A stretch of 64,000 bases of DNA. Source: Nereocystis luetkeana (taxonomy: Eukaryota; Sar; Phaeophyceae; Laminariales; Laminariaceae). Of the stretch, positions 1 to 9,274 are shown piece by piece (the stretch's first letter is position 1; each line of letters begins with the position of its first letter). The translations under genes and the position numbers were made by a program. The stretch lies in NCBI GenBank assembly GCA_031213475.1, contig JARUPZ010000018.1:4315680-4379679 (forward strand), given 5' to 3'. The notes beneath the pieces were generated by a model. It was not told the DNA's origin. It worked only from the letters and a program-made list of their open reading frames with translations, and made no database searches.

Positions 1-105
1 GGCCGAGGAAATTCAAGCACGATATACACACGCCTCCGCACTATAAAGCTTCCCTGCTCCGACTCCTGGCCTTAACATGAGGCCGAGGAAACTCAAGCAC
101 GGTGT
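1..105. repeat. End of a ~77-bp tandem repeat array (array A)
   Basis: The window opens inside a tandem array whose unit contains CCTTAACATGAGGCC followed by GAGGAAACTCAAGCACG and then a GCCTC(G/C)GCACTA stretch. The same unit occurs about eight times at 23380-23995. In both places the last unit runs directly into the duplicated block, so the array marks the edge of both duplication copies. The array probably continues upstream of the window. Confidence 0.7.
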
Positions 106-379
106 GGGAACCCTCACGCGGCAATTGACCCGACACACAACTCCGGCTGCGGGGCATCCAAACCCCTCTCAGGAAATAACAAACAAGAACGTTCTCACCC
201 ACCTACCGCCCAACCACCCGCCACTCAACCACTCAACCATTCACTACCCAACCACCAGCCTAACTCACACAATATCTCCGCCGCTACCTACCCACTCATC
301 CACTCTACTCCCCACTCCACCCACCCAAACCACCACCCCACACAGCATGTGTCCCATCAACTCGGTTTTCTGCGTTAAG

Positions 380-830
380 CAACCCCCCCCCGCGGATACT
401 ACCAACTGGCGAGTTTTTGTAGTAGAGTACCCGATACAAGCTGCTATCCACCTGTCGCATAGAGACGGGGGCACTATAATAGGCCTTCACGAGACCTCGC
501 CCAAGGCTTCTGAAAGCACAACAGCGGATACCATAGCATAGGCGTTCCATAAAACACTGCCTTAGCCCCCCGTCCACCATGCTCTCATCACCCCCCCATC
601 GTCGACCACAGACGGTGGAAAATCTCTACCAGTACACGGCCACCAGTCTTGCGTAGTCACCAAGGCGCAGGACACCAAAACGTGTCTTAGCGCTGACAGG
701 TTTCCATGGCACGCTACGCTTAGTCGGAAACATTGATGTTTGTGCTATTTCCGCTGCTGCTACTGATACTGCTGCCACTCTACGACTAGAGAAAAGAGTT
801 CTAACGCCACGGGCTACATAGACATGGCGA
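380..830. repeat. Near-identical duplicated block (copy A)
   Basis: This stretch matches 24305-24780 almost base for base, with roughly 18 differences in 410 bp counted by eye. Neighbouring parts of the same duplication are far more diverged. I see no protein-coding constraint: in the longest shared antisense frame the few changes fall evenly on silent and replacing positions. The function, if any, is unknown. It could be a recently homogenised repeat or a conserved non-coding segment. Confidence 0.65.
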
Positions 831-1259
831 GGGTGAACAACGATGGATTGGATTGTTCAATCATATCCCCCAACGAGCCCCACCCGGTCATCGCGCACCC
901 CATGGCGCTCGCTGCAAATGCTCCACCGTTCGGTGTTCGGCGGGAGGGGGGGGGGAGGTACTCGGCGGGGAGGTGGGGGGGCGAGCGGGCTACATGTACT
1001 CTACCGTTGGGGGGGGGTGAAGGCGAGCTTCCCCGCGATAAAGCGTGCGTGTAATGCGGTGTGAGTGCGCCATCAGTCACGCAAGGTTGCCAATTCACCG
1101 GCGGGTTGACCTACCATCAGTACCGCAAACACCCCCATGTCAGCCACCACTCGCTGTTTACGCCGCCACCGCCCACATCCGCCACTCTACCGCCGCCCCG
1201 TACGCCGCTACCGCCACACCAAAATCACCGTTCGCCGTCTACAGTGCGCCATGAATAGA

Positions 1260-2200
1260 ACGTATGTGATCTTCAAATACCCCTTCCCCCCTCCCACCAC
1301 CCGGTCCGGGGTCATCAAAACAAAAATTCATTCATTCAATGCTGTCATCCATATGCAAGAAAGTCCGCCTCACAAGCGGTTCTTAGCAGTGTTACAGCTT
1401 ACCCTTGATCTGTCGGGCGATTTTACTGCCTTTTACACAAGAGGTGTATCCTTTACGCCAAATACTCGGGTACTCGCGAAAACCCACGGGTACTCGGGTA
1501 TCACCCGGGGATGGCAATTTTCAGTCCGTAATCACACGTTTCCTTGGCAGTAATTTCGTACCAAATATCCATGAATAACACTTCAAAACTATGTTTTCTC
1601 TCTCACATACCTCGCATTTCGCAGGCACGCGAGTACCCGGCTGATAGACGGATACTCGGGCACACGTCCAAAACAGCCAAAACTACCCGCGAGGACCCGG
1701 GGTTTCTCACTAAGCCGCTGGCGAGTACTATTAATAGTTGGCCGCGATTTTTTATTTGTTTTCTTTTTCTTTTAGTTTTAATCATCACTTTTACTTTCCA
1801 GCCTAACTCGTAGGAGGTTTTACCCTCAGCGATCTTCTGGACAAGCCGTGGTCACAGGTGTCGTCCCTTCTCCCCCCCGGTACGTGCCTTTATTTTTTGT
1901 CGCGCATAGGGTTCAGCATTCCCACTGCTCGTCGATTTTCATCGAATGTTTCGCGCCAAAAAAAGAAAAAGTGCCTACGAGCATGCACTCGCTGATACGT
2001 GAACCCACGACATTGATCTTGATAGGCACGCGGACCACCTACCAAGCCACCGGGGATGCCGGCATTTTTATACCCGGCGGGATACACCTCGGCACCTCTA
2101 ATCTGCCTTAACACCCCCCCCCCCCCCCCCGCCTTCCGTGAAAAAAAAGCAGCGAACGTGACAAGTGTCCCTGTTCGCTTCAGGTACCTCCTACCCGTTC
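1260..2200. other. Non-coding stretch with CGGGTACTC repeats
   Basis: No gene is seen. At 1465-1700 there are several degenerate copies of CGGGTACTCG; the same word clusters at 55730-55900. From 1780 to 1962 it holds one arm of a dispersed inverted repeat shared with 21758-21970. A run of sixteen C lies near 2110. Confidence 0.5.
1780..1962 (+). repeat. Dispersed repeat, matches 21758-21970 in inverse orientation
   Basis: The segment from TCATCACTTTTAC through CTCGTAGGAGGTTT, CACAGGTGTCGT and CAGCATTCCCACTGCTCGTC recurs on the opposite strand at 21758-21970 with about 85% identity by eye. No terminal inverted repeats or coding potential were found, so the class of element is unknown. Confidence 0.6.
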
Positions 2201-3596
2201 CGTGGTCGTCGACACGGGGAACAAAGGCGGTAAAAACTCCATCCGCCCATCCAGCGCCGCATCTTCAGAGCCTTTTAGCGCCGGTGAACCACGAACTGCT
2301 GCTGTCTATGCTGCGTCCGGTCCAGCGTTGGATGCGGCGTGGGACAGCAGTCCGCAGCGCTGGAGAGGCGGGACACAGGGCACAGACGCGTTGGTAAGTC
2401 CCAAGCCGCTGGAATGAATAGCAAGCACGACGCGTCCGTTCGCACGGTATACTATATGTTTCGTAGGTCGGCCGTGCAGTCTGTTTCGCTGTCGATTTGG
2501 GTCGCTTCTCAGGGAGACCCCCTCCCCTCCCCCTTCGCTGTAAGCGTAAGGAGAAGGGCACACGCAAGATATACACGGAGCAAAGCTACGACAGGAAGGG
2601 AGGAATATGCTATAGCTAGAAAGAAAGTATAACAAATGGTAGAGAAGAAGAATAAAGGGATATGGAAATACGTACTGTAGTGAATAAAACCAATGAATAA
2701 TTTGAGAGCGGACTGAAGCAGATGTGGGTAGGGATGACACGGATACTGGGAAAATAAGCAGGAGAGGCAGACACGGGAATAGCTACCTTAAGCACGGAAC
2801 GGTAAAATGGTTAGTAAATCGAAGAGGGAAAGGGAAGTACTAGTAGAGCATTGCCGTAAGCTAGGAACACCCACAGCCAACGAAACGTTCGACGCAGAAT
2901 TCGAGAAGGAAATCAACGCTTGGGTAGAGGCGAACGTAGATGCATTAGAAAGGGAAGACAGTGATTCAGGAAGGGAACAGAGGTAGTTCATAAGGGAAGA
3001 AGCAAAGAAGTGTGTAGCTACACGTGACAATATAGAAAGGCAGCAGAGGCAGACCAAACAGTGAATGAATTTATGAAGTACGGGGGAGAAGGAATGCTTA
3101 CCACGATGTTTATGTTGTGCAACTGGATAGAGAAAAACGAGTACACACCTAGGAGGGGGAGATAAGGAGTAGTAGTAAACTTGTTCAAGAAAGGAGATAA
3201 GGCTTATCCGGGGAACTATTATTGGGGGATAACGCTACCAAGCACAGTAGTAGGCAAAACATTTTGTCAGATTTCTAACGATATAATAGAATGGGAACAG
3301 CGATGAAGAAGGAAGGCCAAATTGGCGAAGGGCAAGCAGGGTTTGGGTCAAATCGTAGCTGCGTAGACCATGTGTACACCTTAGGTAAGATACTCCAAGG
3401 TAGGAAAGACGCGGGACTAACAACGAACCAGGTATTGTTTATTTTCTAGATATACAGAAGGCCTACGACAGAGCAGCACGGATAAATGGATTGTGAGAAA
3501 TTTTTGGGCAATAGGGATCAGAGGAAATTTGTGGAGACCGATGAAAAAGATGACGGAATATGAGAGAAGTGCTGGGGTGCTGGACGGGGAAATATC

Positions 3597-5105
3597 CAGG
3601 GCTCACTTCGGTACGCCTTTTTCAGGAGGCCACAGGCTTAATGTTTGTTAGGCCCATTTTTACAAAAATGGATTTTCATGGACAAAACACCGCTCGTGGA
3701 GCGTTTTTTACTTGGTTTTAGAATCGCCTGATTTTGACCCAAAAGGATCAGGTACACCTGATTTTGGCCACCGCCCAAACAAAAGACAGGTTTGTGTCCA
3801 GTCCAAAACCAAAACACATCAGATAAAAAAAAAACAGGACAAAAAATGAGTAGAAGACTTATGACAATGGGAAAGCGAAGTATCAATAAAAAGTTTGAAT
3901 TTCAATCATAACCTCCACAAATATTTAGACCACGCTTCCTATGGGCACGCTTAGAAAGAAGAAAAGTTTCAAACTTTTGGAACAGCCCGGAAAAAGCAAA
4001 TATGGGGCCGATGTTGGGCCAACATCGGCTTGAGAAAAACTCAGGCCGATCTTTGGTTCGAAGCGGCGATATTCCGAGTCCACGACAAACATCGATCGAC
4101 AAAACCAACGACTGCGTCATGAATTCTTAAGAGAGTGCGCTCGTTAGCGGCTCCGACCCACCCTAGGGTCACCGTCTTCATATATACCATGGCCGGTGTC
4201 GTGTGGCGGGAGCTGAACAGGCGTATGGTAAAAAAACAATAGCCCGCTGGTGTGCACGAAACAGAAGACAAAACTTCTCGATCCGTCTCGAATGGCAAAA
4301 AATAGTTTTCTTTTTCAGGTTTGGGAGGATATCGTAGGACGCCGCCGGCAAGCTCTCGCCCCCTAGGCCATGGATGCACCTGATATCCTCGAGGCCGTCA
4401 TCTATATTCGTTGGCCTTGCCGGACACCGAGCGGGTTGGCCGTGGGTTGAGTCTATGTTGAGGTCGAGCGTCGATCGTCGCACGAGCTGGTTTCTATCAG
4501 CGTGTTGACAATTTGCAACGAGAAAAAACGAATTGCACCGCCTGCAGCCGTTGAGGAGAAAAAAACCCCCAAAAAAAATCAAACATGTTTTTTCTCTTTT
4601 TCCAACAGCGTCGGTACGAGGAATTTTTCGGCTGTTCTTTGGAAGCAATATCTTTGAAAAACAAATCTTTCCGACTTCGCGTTTCCATTGGCATAGGTCT
4701 AATCGCCAAAACAAATGTGTAGTCGCCATGAAAGAAATGAACCCTGAGGCTAGTCTTTCAAAATTGACCGCCCCACCCTCAGGCGTAGATGGTCATATCG
4801 ACTTGAGGTGTCTGCGGTAATTCATTTTACCTTACTGTACGGTAATTGGAAACCGTACATTTGCAAAGCACGCTATTTGGTTGGGTGGTAACGAGTAACC
4901 ACAGGAATGGCGATATTTGCACGATAACTGTTTGGATGGGAATGAGATAACATGATTTTCTCGGCGACGATTTGGATGGGAATGGGAGAACGTGGTTTGC
5001 TTGGTTACGGTTTGGATGGGAACGGCATTTCCTCTTTATCACGGTAACGTACCTTGTACCAAATAGCGTGGTTATACCGCGTTAAAAGTACCGAAATGAG
5101 CCCTG
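3597..5105. mobile_element. hAT-type non-autonomous DNA transposon inside the LINE
   Basis: The left end is CAGGGCTCACTTCGGTAC and the right end, read on the other strand, is CAGGGCTCATTTCGGTAC: an 18-bp terminal inverted repeat with one mismatch and the CAGGG start typical of hAT elements. The 8 bp on each side are identical (GAAATATC at 3589-3596 and 5106-5113), the target-site size of hAT. Joining the flanks restores the interrupted reverse-transcriptase frame. Near the right end GTTTGGATGGGAA-like units repeat three times (4925-5025), as subterminal repeats of hAT elements do. No transposase frame is present. Confidence 0.88.
3856..4699. mobile_element. Harbinger-type TIR element nested in the hAT element (copy 1)
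   Basis: It starts GACTTATGACAATGG and ends CCATTGGCATAGGTC, an imperfect inverted repeat. It shares its whole length with 14932-15762, whose ends are cleaner (GACCTATGCCAATGG, with TTA on both sides). A 3-bp TTA/TAA target site is characteristic of PIF/Harbinger transposons. Here the flanks are GAA and TAA, so the left site has decayed. No recognisable DDE transposase or Myb-like protein is encoded, so I treat it as a non-autonomous element of about 840 bp. Confidence 0.75.
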
Positions 5106-5978
5106 GAAATATCGAAGTATGTTGATATTTTACAAGGAGTCGCACAGGGATGTGCGTTGCCACCTCATCTATTCAAGATATATGTATTCACGACCTGATA
5201 ATATAGTAGCAGTCGAAGGAGCAAGACAGGGAATCTCGGTAGGGGAAGACACGGTGTCGGGATTCATGTGTGCGGATGACTTCGTGGGGTGTCCAAAAAA
5301 GAGGTTGCCTGCCATAGTTGATAGAGCTGTATGGGAGAAAGTAAGAAAAAGGCGAGCCGGAATATGGTGGGTTTCGTTAGTTGAGAAAGTATGGAAGGAT
5401 ATATAGGGGGAAACCGACAAGAGGTGATGTCCGCCGGGAAGTTTGGGAGGTACAAGGCAGAGGTAGAAGAAATGATAGGGCTAGCGCTACGAAACAAGGT
5501 GGAATCGGGAAAAAAAGGCTTGGAAATATACGGGGGATTGAGCGAAGGACTGGGGATGAAAACATATTTGCACTGCCCGATGGACTTCGCGAAAACGCTG
5601 CAACTGCCATTTCGTGTAGGTGACCCGGACCTGCTAGAAAGAAGAAAGAGGAAATATACAAGGAGCCGGGAGGAGGAGAAAGTAGATGCACAGATGTGCC
5701 CGTTTGGCAAAGCAACGGAGAGTAGAACCCACATAGTAGGAGAAACTGAAATGTACAAGGAGGAACGAGATGTATTAGAAGAGGAGATGAGGGAAATAAA
5801 CGAATGTGACATGGAGGAGTTTGATACACTATTAATAGATAGATAGCAGCGAGGAAACGATAGCCATCCTATTAATAGGAGACAGACGGTGGCCACAGGC
5901 GGCCAAACAGGAAGGGACTACAGTACGACTAACGAAACGTTTCTATGAAATATAGTATGGAAACAACGTAGTGGACGT

Positions 5979-6100
5979 TCAACTGTTGGAGGTGTCTCTA
6001 ATAGGAGTAGGAACGGTGCTCCGTCTCGAAAGAGATGCGTGGTCAACGATCAAACGACTAAGGCAAGCAACAAAAAATGAGTACGCCCCCCCCCCTCCCT
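5979..6100 (-). repeat. Short dispersed repeat next to a poly-C tract
   Basis: The strand-reversed sequence reads GAGTACTCAT-like/TTGTTGCTTGCC, then GTCGTTTGATCGTTGACCAC and TTTCGAGACGGAGCA. The same order occurs on the plus strand at 45285-45370 and 47360-47435. All three copies sit beside a G or C homopolymer at the GAGTAC end. The class is unknown. Confidence 0.55.
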
Positions 6101-6845
6101 CCCTCCCCCGTCTGGCGGCCCGTGGGGTTTTTACAAATAGAAGAAGCGCCCGGATTATTTTTCGGGGGTTTTTCTGTTTTGTCATGGTGTCACGCGTCTC
6201 GAAACGACACCCACGTGCTTCGAGCGACAACAAAAAACAAGGAAGAGGTGTTACCACAAGTCTGACTATGGAATCGTAGTTCGGACGTTTGCGCAGCCGT
6301 GCAAGAGGCCCCGCGTGGGGACCATTGCCCTCGCCTTCAACCTTTCAAAACGACTGACAGGTTTCGGTTGCTGCGGCATTGGTTGTTGATTGGCGACGGA
6401 AGGAATGCAAAGGGCGCTGTGTACGAACGACCACAATGAAAAGCGTCACGTACAGTAAGTAGTCGGTGCTCTACGCTGTAGTCCGAGCCAGCACAAGAAT
6501 GCACTGCTGTAGTGGCATGTTGATGAGGGACGCGTACTGCTATCTCGTAATTTCGCTGGAGCAGTCGGCTGTTTTTATATTGGTATGCTTAGTGTGTATG
6601 GCAAACGCCGAGATGTATGTGCACATAACATACCCTCGTGTACAAGACAAACCGAATTGGACCGAAAACCAAAAGCAAAAAAATGTGCAACCGCGCACAG
6701 TATTGTGTGTGCAGACCTATACCCACCCTACAGCAGCATCATCATGCCAGAGGAGTGTGCAAATGGATCTCACATGCTTCACAGAAACGCCATCACGTGC
6801 CGGAAGAGGACGTCCGCCTCCATCCCTACCACTGTCGCCACGAGA

Positions 6846-8447
6846 TCAGGCGCCCTCGCCGCGCACTCGGCGGCTCCCCGGTGAGCGTTTCCCCGTCCGC
6901 CGTTGGCACCGACCGCACCCCCCCCCCCCCCCCCTCACCCCGGCCAATCTTGCCCTCTTCCGGGTCATCATGCCGTCAGACCGGCCAGACGCTTCGTCGG
7001 CGCGCTCCGGAGGCATTGGCGGCGCCCTGCTGGGGCGTGACCGGCACATCACCAGGAAGCTACGGCGGCGCCACCTCCTCTCGATCCTTTCGGCAGGGGC
7101 GTTGGCCAGCAGGTTCAGCACGGCAGGGTTGCCGGGCAGGCCTCCCCCGGGCAACGCGGGTGGTGCGTCGAGTCCAACCACGGCCGCCGCGGTGCGGCCG
7201 TCGTCGTCGACGGCCCTCTCGTCGGCCTCTGACCGCAGCAAACGTTCGACGATCCCGGCGGAGCTGTCTTCGCGGGACTTGCGGACTGCGAGGTGGAGCG
7301 GTCGCTGCCCGAGTTCGTCCCGGGCGTTGACGCTAGCGGCGTGGCGCAAGAGAGCGTCCGCAGTCCGGACCGCCTGCCGCGTGGAAGCGCGGTGGAGGGG
7401 CGTTTGGCCTTCCGAGTCCCGGGCGTCAACGTTCGCTCCGGCCTGGACGAGCACGCGGATCGCGGTTGTCTGTCCCCAGTGGGCAGCGTGGTGCAGCGCT
7501 GTGTTGCCTTTCCTGTCGGCGGCGGTGACATCGGCTCCGTGCCGGATGAGCCTCCTCAGCATGTTCACACGCCCATACATGGCGGCCAAGTCGAGGGCCG
7601 AGAAGCTGTCGTCGTCGGCTTGGCGGAGGTTGACATCCGCGCCAGCCTCCAGCAGCGCAACCACCGCGCGAGGTGCCCAGGGCTCCTGTAATGCATAGTG
7701 GAGCGGCGTATCGCCTGTCCCGTTGCGCTTGTCGATCTCTGCACCAAGTTCGCACAGAGTTTTCACGCAGTCGGGATGGGTTGCTGTCGTGGCGACGTGT
7801 AGAGGCGTTAACCCATTGTATCGGTCTGGTGCATTGATATCGGCCCCGGCCTTGACGAGAACGCTGATGGCGTCGTCGCGCCTGCACCGAACTGCGGTAT
7901 ACAACGCAGTTTCCCCGTCATAGGATGTATCGTGGATGTTCGCCCCGTACCGTATGAGGGCCATGATGACGTCCATGCACTTGAACTCGAGGGCCATCTG
8001 TAGGGGAGTCCGGCCGTGCTGATCGGGGCTAGAGCGGAGGCCGGCGTTTGCTCCGGCCGCCAAGAGAGCGGTGGCCGCACCAACGCAGTCCCTATGGTTG
8101 AGTGCCACTCGATGCAGCGCAGTGTAGCCGAAGCTGTTCTGCGCATCCACGACCGCACCATGGTCAAGAAGTGCCTGTACGGCCTTCTCGTTGCCGGCGG
8201 CAGCTACCAGGTGCAGCATAGGGCTTCCGTTCGTCTCGAGTGTGTTGGCGCATGCCCCAGCCACAAGCGTCTTCCGGACTAGGTCCGGATTGCCGACATT
8301 AGCAGCGTGCTCAAGCGCAGGGGCCAGAAAAACCGCCAAGCCATTTCTAGCACCACGGATGTAGAGCGCGTCGAAGAGTTGCGCTTTGTCGCGCATCGGC
8401 AATGCCTTCAGAATGTCGTGGGGATTGATGATGCGGCGGCGCGGCAT
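6846..8447 (-). CDS. Ankyrin-repeat protein (copy A)
   Basis: Predicted protein of 533 residues made of about eleven ankyrin repeats, a fold that mediates protein-protein contacts; the partner is unknown. The start is taken at the methionine of MPRRRIINPHDILKALP (8447), where resemblance to an orderly protein begins; the frame stays open 68 codons further upstream. Repeats run from about residue 40 to 460 with textbook cores such as GNTALHHAAHWGQ, GQTPLHRAS and GADVNLR. A basic, Pro-rich tail follows, containing RRSFLVMCRSR and PPMPPER, a motif kept in the paralogue at 27714-29237 although the two proteins agree at only about half their positions. No signal peptide or membrane segment is seen. 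It appears intron-less. The last ~30 residues run through a C-tract-derived Gly stretch and may be unreliable. Confidence 0.85.
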   Translation of the reverse strand: MPRRRIINPHDILKALPMRDKAQLFDALYIRGARNGLAVFLAPALEHAANVGNPDLVRKTLVAGACANTLETNGSPMLHLVAAAGNEKAVQALLDHGAVVDAQNSFGYTALHRVALNHRDCVGAATALLAAGANAGLRSSPDQHGRTPLQMALEFKCMDVIMALIRYGANIHDTSYDGETALYTAVRCRRDDAISVLVKAGADINAPDRYNGLTPLHVATTATHPDCVKTLCELGAEIDKRNGTGDTPLHYALQEPWAPRAVVALLEAGADVNLRQADDDSFSALDLAAMYGRVNMLRRLIRHGADVTAADRKGNTALHHAAHWGQTTAIRVLVQAGANVDARDSEGQTPLHRASTRQAVRTADALLRHAASVNARDELGQRPLHLAVRKSREDSSAGIVERLLRSEADERAVDDDGRTAAAVVGLDAPPALPGGGLPGNPAVLNLLANAPAERIERRWRRRSFLVMCRSRPSRAPPMPPERADEASGRSDGMMTRKRARLAGVRGGGGGCGRCQRRTGKRSPGSRRVRGEGA

Positions 8448-8659
8448 CGTGCCTTCTTTGGAGCTTGGAGAGCGGGCTTCAGTGTGTAAGGAGAGGTTTG
8501 TCTGGAGTTCTGTTGCCAGCGGTGTTCCAACTTCTACCCAGTGTTCCTTGCCCGCCTGATGATGCACGCCCCGGGGAAGCAGAAGAAGAACCAAACTGCT
8601 TCGTACCCGGTATTTTAGCGTATGGCTTTTATCTACGTACAACAGCAGCACGCAGTAGT

Positions 8660-9274
8660 TCTTAGTATTACTGTAAATGTGTGTGCTACGAAAAAGATAT
8701 GGTACCGAAAACGGAAAACCGAATTATTTTTTCATAAAATACCGTCCGAATCGATATAAACCAATCAGCGGTCTAGTGTTTATCGTTTGCTCAATGAAGA
8801 ATGTTCATCCCTACGGACTCGATTAGTGTCCCCGGCCCCCGTTCCCGTGTCCCCCCCCAAGGGTTTCTACTGTGTACCTGGTACAAAAGTCGAAAAAACG
8901 CGGTGCGATAATATGGCGAGAAAATGCGGTGCGATCGGCGCGCTACGCTCTGTGCTCTTTGCTCTGTGCTTTGTGCTCCTCTGCTGTGTCTGTGCTCTCC
9001 TCCTCTGTCTTCATGATGCGAGCGTGTAAAGCTGGCGACGGTGTACTCATTGCGAGCCCGACAAGGCAGCAGGTGGAGCAAGTCGTTGCTGCTGGCGGCG
9101 TTGCCACGGGTGAGTACATGCAGGTGCCTGGTACCTGGTAATCTATTTTTTTTTCCTCCCTCGGCTGCTCCCCGGCCGGGGTGGAGCTCCGGCCTGCGGC
9201 TTCCCCAACACGTGCTAGAGCTCCCAGTGGAGCGCGGCCTTGACCTTGCTTGCGCGTCTAACTAGCGTTCGAGC
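8660..9274. other. Intergenic stretch between ankyrin gene A and the LINE
   Basis: No gene is recognised. The first 100 bp are AT-rich (8690-8770) and lie just upstream of ankyrin gene A, so they may be its promoter. TACCTGGTAC words occur near 8876 and 9128. The 5' untranslated part of the downstream LINE probably begins somewhere after about 9130, but no boundary can be fixed. Confidence 0.4.

Larger units (their letters stand above)
2620..5975 (+). mobile_element. Decayed LINE (non-LTR retrotransposon), split by a hAT element
   Basis: Translated fragments on the plus strand spell a non-LTR reverse transcriptase. In order they are VVVNLFKKGDKAYPGNY with GITL (about 3170-3240), GEGQAGFGSNRSCVDHVYTL (about 3318-3380), FLDIQKAYDRA (about 3445-3480), then after the insertion DILQGVAQGCALPPHLF (about 5120-5175), FMCADDFVG for the YXDD box (about 5265-5290), and a C-terminal zinc-knuckle-like CPFGKATESRTHIVGETEMY (about 5698-5757). 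Several stops and frame changes break it, so it is dead. The frame resumes exactly across the 3597-5105 insertion. No endonuclease domain is recognisable in the 5' part. Both ends are approximate: copy B of the duplication lacks the element between about 26000 and 26060, which brackets them. Confidence 0.8.
62..8700. repeat. Segmental duplication, copy A
   Basis: Collinear with 23960-29500. Matching anchors, in order, are 70-1250 with 23966-25030, about 2200-2500 with 25740-26000, 6175-6350 with 26105-26280, 6390-6600 with 27090-27300, and the ankyrin gene with its paralogue. Divergence is uneven: 410-820 is roughly 96% identical to copy B by eye, whereas the ankyrin proteins share only about half their residues. 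Copy A is longer because a LINE complex (about 2.6-6.0 kb) sits in it and is absent at the matching place in copy B. Confidence 0.8.

Noticed and set aside
77-541. Plus-strand frame of 154 codons starting MRPRKLKH, with a counterpart at 23973-24389
   Set aside because: The two copies agree in DNA but the frames diverge and end differently; composition is Pro/Thr/His repeats. Not a gene.
305-580. Minus-strand frame with about 60 residues conserved in the copy at 24286-24507
   Set aside because: The few substitutions split evenly between silent and replacing, so it reflects recent DNA identity and not coding constraint.
4178-4729. Minus-strand frame shared by the two Harbinger-type elements
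   Set aside because: Similarity follows the overall DNA identity, the frames go out of register toward the ends, and no transposase or Myb motif is present.
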